Source: Armigeres subalbatus (taxonomy: Eukaryota > Arthropoda > Insecta > Diptera > Culicidae). Taken from it: a DNA stretch of 64,000 bases. Every line of letters starts with the position of its first letter. The first letter of the stretch is position 1. Positions 58,153 through 64,000 of this stretch are shown piece after piece. The translations under genes were made by a program, and so were the position numbers. The stretch is taken from positions 314,343,259 through 314,407,258 of the forward strand of contig NC_085140.1 in assembly GCF_024139115.2 (NCBI RefSeq), given 5' to 3'. The notes beneath the pieces are model-generated. The model worked only from the letters and a program-made list of their open reading frames with translations, had not been told where the DNA came from and ran no database searches.

Positions 58153-58430
58153 AGCAGCTGGCTTGCTCGGCTTCGCCCGAGTGTTTGGTGTGCGCAGGTT
58201 TAGAGGAAACGGCGGAACACGTGTTGTTCGTGTGCTCACGTTTTCGCGCAATGCGTGACCACATGCTTGCCACATGTGGTCTGGACACTACCCCGGACAA
58301 CCTAGTTCGGAGGAGGTGTAAAGACGAAGTTGGCTGGAACGCCGTTTTATCGGCTATCGCCCAAATCGTCTCGGAGCTACACAGAAGGTGGCGCGTGGAC
58401 TCAAGGATGGCTAGTTCAGGCGCAAATAAG
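58147..58430 (+). pseudogene. C-terminal remnant of LINE ORF2
   Basis: Overlapping the ORF1 stop, another frame reads QLACSASPECLVCAGLEETA, EHVLFVCSRFRAMRDHML, then LVRRRCKDEVGWNAVLSAIA and ELHRRWR. The Cys-x2-Cys ... His-x4-Cys pattern (CLVC...EHVLFVC) is the C-terminal zinc-binding end of R1/I-type ORF2. Its direct attachment to ORF1 shows an internal deletion of about 3 kb of endonuclease and RT. The ORF continues open to 58778, but the conserved part ends near 58430. Confidence 0.85.
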
Positions 58431-59108
58431 AGGTGGTCCAAGGGATCGGAGTCGGCTTCATGGGTCATACCGGTGGTCATGCTCTGTGGTCGAACTCGAT
58501 CCTTTTATCGAACAAGTGGCCGCGCGAAGAACAACATGGTATCGTCGCTTTCGCGGCGTCGGTCAACCGGGCGGGTTCCGAGCCCGAGGACGGAAAGGGT
58601 CCTCGTCAAGGCTGGGGCAGGCGTAGGCCTCGCGTCGGCAAGTCCCTCTGTGTGCTGGCGAATAGGCCCTATCGCAGAAAGGTCAATTTGGGGTGCACGC
58701 GGCATCATCATTCTTGATACCAGTCGTGCAGAGGGAAGCAGGCGCGAAGTCGACCCTGCCCACCTTCCGAGGACATAGGGCGTGGTAAGGCCACCTGGAA
58801 AGCCGGCAATGCGCTGGCACGATACCATGGTGTTCTTCTAAAAAGCGAGTCACGATGTTCGATGCTGCAAGGACACGCAGCTAACCTCGAGGGTGCGTCA
58901 TGCACTGGCCCCCTTTGAAGCATTACTTTCTGGTTGTACCGAAGGGACGATGGGCTTGGCGGCAATGGAAACGGTTTAGCTGGTCGGGGATGCAGCCCTG
59001 CCTCCCTCATTGGAGGTGGCCCCTAACCCAGCACTTCCTGGTCAACCCAGGATGTCTGTTGAGCAGATTCCCCCTCCATTGTTTAGGAAGAAAAAAAAAA
59101 AAAAAAAA

Positions 59109-62100
59109 AGTGTGATGATAGCGGATTGAGTGCTCGTCTGAGTCAATGAGGGCGGGCGCAGTATCGATATGAGTTCAATTTGATTGCACTTATGTGATGA
59201 TAGTGGATTATGCGCTCGTCTGAGTCCATGAGGGTGAGCGCAGTGTTGATATGAGTTCAATTTGGTTGCACTTATGTGATGATAGCGGATTGAGTGCTCG
59301 TCTGAGTCAATGAGGGCGGGCGCAGTATCGATATGAGTTCAATTTGGTTGCTTTTATGTGATGATAGTGGAATGAGCGCTCGTCTGAGTCCATGAGGGTG
59401 GGCGCTGTGTCGATATGACTTCAATTTGGTTTCACTAATGTGATGATAGCGGATTGAGCGCTCGTCTGAGTCAATGAGGGCGGGCGCAGTATCGATATGA
59501 GTTCAATTTGGTTGCCCTTATGTGTTTGAGTTTTCGTCTGAGTCAATGAGGGCGGGCGCAGTATCGATATGAGTTCAATTTGGTTGCACTTATGTGATGA
59601 TAGTGGATTATGTGCTCGTCTGAGTCAATGAGGGCGGGCGCAGTGTCGATATGAGTTCAATTTGGTTGCACTTATATGTTGATAGTGGATTGAGCGCTCG
59701 TCTGAGTCAATGAGGGCGGGCGCAGTGTCGATATGAGTTCAATTTGGTTGCACTTATATGTTGATAGTGGATTGAGCGCTCGTCTGAGTCAATGAGGGCG
59801 GGCGCAGTATCGATATGCGTTCAAATTGGTTGCACTTATGTGTTGATAGTGGATTGAGCGCTCGTCTGAGTCCATGAGGGTGGGCGCAGTGTTGATATGA
59901 GTTCAATTTGGTTGCACTTATGTGATGATAGTGGATTGAGTGCTCGTCTGAGTCCATGAGGGTGGGCGCTGTGTCGATATGACTTCAATTTTGTTGCACT
60001 TATGTAATGATAGTGGATTGAGTGCTCGTCTGAGTCAATGAGGGTGGGCGCAGTATCGATATGAGTTCAATTTGGTTGCACTTATGTGTTGATAGTGGAT
60101 TGAGTGCTCGTCTGAGTCAATGAGGGTGGGCGCAGTGTCGATATGAGTTCAATATGGTTGCAGTTATGTGATGATAGTGGATTGAGTGCTCGTCTGAGTC
60201 AATGAGGGCGGGCGCCGTATCGATATGAGTTCAATTTGGTTGCACTAATGTTATGATAGTGGATTCAGCACTCGTCTGAGTCCATGAGGGTGGGCGCTGT
60301 TTCGATATGAGTTCAATTTGGTTACTTTTATGTGATGATAGCAGATTGAGCGCTCGTCTGAGTCCATGAGGGTGGGCGCTGTGTCGATATGACTTCAATT
60401 TGGTTGCACTTATGTGATGATAGTGGATTGAGCGCTCGTCTGAGTCAATGAGGGTGGGCGCAGTGTCGATATGAGTTCAATTTGGTTGCACTTATATGTT
60501 GATAGTGGATTGAGCGCTCGTTTGAGTCAATGAGGACGGTCGCAGTGTCGATATGAGTTCAATTTGGTTGCACTTATGTGATGATGATGGATTGAGTGCT
60601 CGTCTGAGTCAATGAGGGCAGGCGCAGTATCGATATGAGTTCAATTTGGTTGCACTTATGTGATAATAGTGGATTGAGCGCGTCTGAGTCAGTGAGGAGT
60701 GGGCGCAGTGTCGAAATGAGTTCAATTTGGTTTGCAGTTATGTGACGATAGTGGATTGAGCGCTCGTCTGAGTCAATGAGGGTGGGCGCAGTGTCGATAT
60801 GAGTTCAATTTGGTTGCACTTATGTGATGATAGTGGATTGAGCGCTCGTCTGTGTCCATGAGAGCGGGCACAGTAGTATTTTGAGTTCAATTTGGTTTCT
60901 CTAAGGAGATAGCAGATTGAGCGCTCGTTTGAATTCTTGGGGCGGTCGCAGTGTCGATATAAGATCAATTTGGTTGTACTGCTCGTCTGAGTCCATGAGG
61001 GCGGGCACAGTAGCATTTTGAGTTCATTCAGGTTTCTCTAAGGAGATAGTAGAATGAGCGCTCGTTTGAATCCTTTGGGGCGGTCGCAGTGTCAATATGA
61101 GATCAATTTGGGTGTACTCATGTGATGATAGTAGATTGAGCGTACGTCTAAGTCCATGAGGGCGGGCACAGTAGCATTTTGAGTTCAATATGGTTTCTCT
61201 AAGAAGATAGTAGAATGAGTGCTCGTTTGAATCCTTGGGGGCAGTCACAGTGTCGATATGCGATCAATTTGGTTGCACTTATGTGATGATAGTGGATTGA
61301 GCGCTCGTCTAAGTCCATGAGGGCGGGCACAGTAGCATTTTGAGTTCAATTAAGTTTCTCTAAGGCGATTGTAGAATGAGCGCTCGTTTGAATCCTTTGG
61401 GGCGGTCGCAGTGTCGATATGAGATCAATTTGGTTGCACTTATGTGGTGATAGTGGATTGAGCGCACGTCTGAGTCCATGAGGACGGATGCATTGTCGAT
61501 ATGAGTTCAATTTGGTTGCACTCATGTGATGATGGTGGATTGAGCGCTCGTCTGAGTCCACGAGGGCGGGCACAGTAGCATTTTGAGTTCAATTAGGTTT
61601 CTCTAAGAAGATAGTAGAATGAGCGCTCGTTTGAATCCTTGGGGGCGGTCGCAGTGTCGATATGAGATCCTGAGTCCATGAGGGCGGGCACAGTAGCATT
61701 TTGAGTTCATTTAGGTTTCATTTAGGATTCTATCTTTTTTCATTTAGGAGATAGTAGAATGAGCGCTCGTTTGAATCCTTGGGGGCGGGCACAGTGTCGA
61801 TATGAGATCAATTTGGTTGCACTATTGTGATGATAGTGGATTGAGGGCTCGTCTGAGTTCATGGAGGCGGGCACAGTAGCATTTTGAGTTCAATATGGTT
61901 TCTCTTAGAAGATAGTAGAATGAGCGCTCGTTTGAATCCTTGGGGGCGGTCGCAGTGTCTATATGTGTTCAATTTGTTTACACTTATGTGATAATAGTGG
62001 ATTGAGCGCTCGTCTGAGTCAATGAGGGCGAGCGCAGTGTTGATATGAGTTCAACTTGGTTGCTCTTATGTGATGATAGTGGATTGAGCGCTCGTCTGAG

Positions 62101-64000
62101 TCCATAAAGGCGGGCACAGTAGTATTTTGAGTTCAATTTAGTTTCTCTAAGGAGATAGCAGATTGAGCACTCGTTTGAATCCTTGGGGCGGTCGCAGTGT
62201 CGATATGAGATCAATTTCGTTGTACTGCTCGTCTGAGCCCATGAGGGCGGACACAGTAGCATTTTGAGTTCAATTTGGTTTCTCTCTCTTTGAGTTCAAT
62301 TTGGTTTCTCTTTGAATCCTTGGGGGCGGTCGCAGTGTCGATATGTGTTCAATTTGTTTACACTTATGTGATAATAGTGGATTGAGCGCTCATTTGAGTC
62401 AATGAGGGTGGGCGCAGTGTCGATATGAGTTCAATTTGGTTGCACTTATGTGTTGATAGTGGATTGAGTGCTCGTCTGAGTCAAAGAGGGTGTGCGCAGT
62501 GTCGATATGAGTTCAATATGGTTGCAGTTATGTGATGATAGTGGATTGAGTGCTCGTCTGAGTCAATGAGGGCGGGCGCAGTATCGATATGAGTTCAATT
62601 TGGTTGCACTAATGTTATGATAGTGGATTGAGCACTCGTCTGAGTCCATGAGGGTGGGCGCTGTTTCGATATGAGTTCAATTTGGTTACTTTTATGTGAT
62701 GATAGCGGATTGAGCGCTCGTCTGAGTCCATGAGGGTGGGCGCTGTGTCGATATGACTTCAATTTGGTTGCACTTATGTGATGATAGTGGATTGAGCGCT
62801 CGTCTGAGTCAATGAGGGTGGGCGCAGTGTCGATATGAGTTCAATTTGGTTGCACTTATATGTTGATAGTGGATTGAGCGCTCGTTTGAGTCAATGAGGA
62901 CGGTCGCAGTGTCGATATGAGTTCAATTTGGTTGCACTTATGTGATGATGATGGATTGAGTGCTCGTCTGAGTCAATGAGGGCAGGCGCAGTATCGATAT
63001 GAGTTCAATTTGGTTGCACTTATGTGATAATAGTGGATTGAGCGCGCGTCTGAGTCAGTGAGAGTGGGCGCTGTGTCGAAATGAGTTCAATTTGGTTGCA
63101 GTTATGTGATGATAGTGGATTGAGTGCTCGTCTGAGTCAATGAGGGCGGGCGCAGTGTCGATATGACTTCAATTTGGTTGCTTTTATGTGATGATAGTGG
63201 ATTGAGCGCTCGTCTGTGTCCATGAGAGCGGGCACAGTAGTATTTTGAGTTCAATTTGTTTTCTCTAAGGAGATAGCAGATTGAGCGCTCGTTTGAATTC
63301 TTGGGGCGGTCGCAGTGTCGATATAAGATCAATTTGGTTGTACTGCTCGTCTGAGTCCATGAGGGCGGGCACAGTAGCATTTTGAGTTCATTCAGGTTTC
63401 TCTAAGGAGATAGTAGAATGAGCGCTCGTTTGAATCCTTTGGGGCGGTTGCAGTGTCAATATGAGATCAATTTGGGTGTACTCATGTGATGATAGTAGAT
63501 TGAGCGTACGTCTAAGTCCATGAGGGCGGGCACAGTAGCATTTTGAGTTCAATATGGTTTCTCTAAGAAGATAGTAGAATGAGTGCTCGTTTGAATCCTT
63601 GGAGGCAGTCACAGTGTCGATATGCGATCAATTTGGATGCACTTATGTGATGATAGTGGATTGAGCGCTCGTCTAAGTCCATGAAGCGGGCACAGTAGCA
63701 TTTTGAGTTCAATTAGGTTTCTCTAAGGCGATTGTAGAATGAGCGCTCGTTTGAATCCTTTGGGGCGGTCGCAGTGTCGATATGAGATCAATTTGGTTGT
63801 ACTTATGTGATGATAGTAGATTGAGCGCTCGTCTGAGCCCATGAGGACGGATGCATTGTCGATATGAGTTCAATTTGGTTGCACTCATGTGATGATGGTG
63901 GATTGAGCGCTCGTCTGAGTCCACGAGGGCGGGCACAGTAGCATTTTGAGTTCATTTAGGTTTCTCTAAGGCGATAGTAGAATGAGCGCTCGTTTGAATC
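59109..64000 (+). repeat. Satellite C: 82-bp units, right part with divergent dimers
   Basis: The same 82-bp units resume immediately after the LINE. From about 60840 the regular unit alternates with a second type (AGCATTTTGAGTTCAATTAG, GTTTCTCTAAGGAGATAGTA, GTTTGAATCCTTGGGG, GGTCGCAGTGTCGATATGAG), giving dimers of about 160 bp. The block 60.1-61.6 kb is repeated at 62.5-64.0 kb with offset 2,364 bp. The array runs off the end of the window. Confidence 0.95.

Larger units (their letters stand above)
56265..59108 (+). mobile_element. R1/LOA-like LINE deletion derivative inserted in satellite C
   Basis: The insert starts TGGGGCAGCAGGGAC and ends in an A18 tail. It is flanked by AGTGTGATGATAGC at 56251-56264 and 59109-59122, a 14-bp target duplication made from the satellite unit itself, which continues in phase on both sides. 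Order inside: 5' untranslated region of about 215 bases, gag-like ORF1 with zinc knuckles, then directly the C-terminal end of ORF2, then a 3' untranslated region of about 650 bases. Endonuclease and RT are absent, so it must have been mobilised in trans or deleted after insertion. Confidence 0.93.

Noticed and set aside
40480..64000. CRISPR array
   Set aside because: Units are contiguous without unique spacers and the DNA is eukaryotic with LINEs.

Overview
The window is eukaryotic nuclear DNA dominated by repeats. No complete, intact host gene can be recognised. The transposon families (RTE-like and R1/LOA-like LINEs, a Penelope-like element, Tc1/mariner, hAT, PIF/Harbinger-type and TA-target MITEs), the AT-rich unique spacers and several short dispersed repeats (the 'TTGCATTCGACGGGG' family and the 'GGTTGAAATCGGCCAAGG' family) fit an insect, most likely a culicine mosquito (Aedes or Culex type). 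That assignment is inference from repeat style, not from a marker gene.

Layout. 1-1353: unique DNA without a recognisable gene. 1354-11278: about 9.9 kb of a G/T-rich short-period satellite (10-bp core TTTGGATTGG, 11-bp version at both edges) with almost no C on the + strand; its giant open frames are artefacts of a stop-free monomer. 11279-12320: broken LINE reverse transcriptase. 12.3-16.6 kb: spacer with small degenerate tandem repeats. 16650-17897: second broken LINE. 18011-18205: a MITE. 18646-20735: a 24-bp minisatellite whose last part is inverted. 20.8-21.2 kb: about 150-bp repeats. 25406-27221: a 5'-truncated Penelope-like element with RT and GIY-YIG domains and a hammerhead-like motif near its 3' end. 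27.4-36.0 kb: nested fragments, including a hAT-type MITE inside a LINE, a TA MITE inside another TA element, and a 5'-truncated LINE with perfect 13-bp target duplication inside a hairpin. 37482-37754: a possible chemoreceptor-like membrane exon (weak). 39670-40190: dead Tc1 transposase.

From 40480 to the window end the sequence is nearly pure satellite: three unrelated arrays follow each other with no unique spacer (about 74-bp units to 46900, 182-bp units to 50632, 82-bp units to 64000). They are interrupted by two MITEs, an unexplained insert of about 590 bp, and a 2.84-kb R1/LOA-like LINE deletion derivative with a poly-A tail and 14-bp target duplication. The 182-bp array has a six-monomer higher-order repeat and the 82-bp array has a 2,364-bp segmental duplication.

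The genes do not form a pathway. The biology is that of heterochromatin: satellite expansion, retrotransposition into satellites, and layered insertions that give a relative chronology. A pericentromeric or other heterochromatic location is inferred, not shown.
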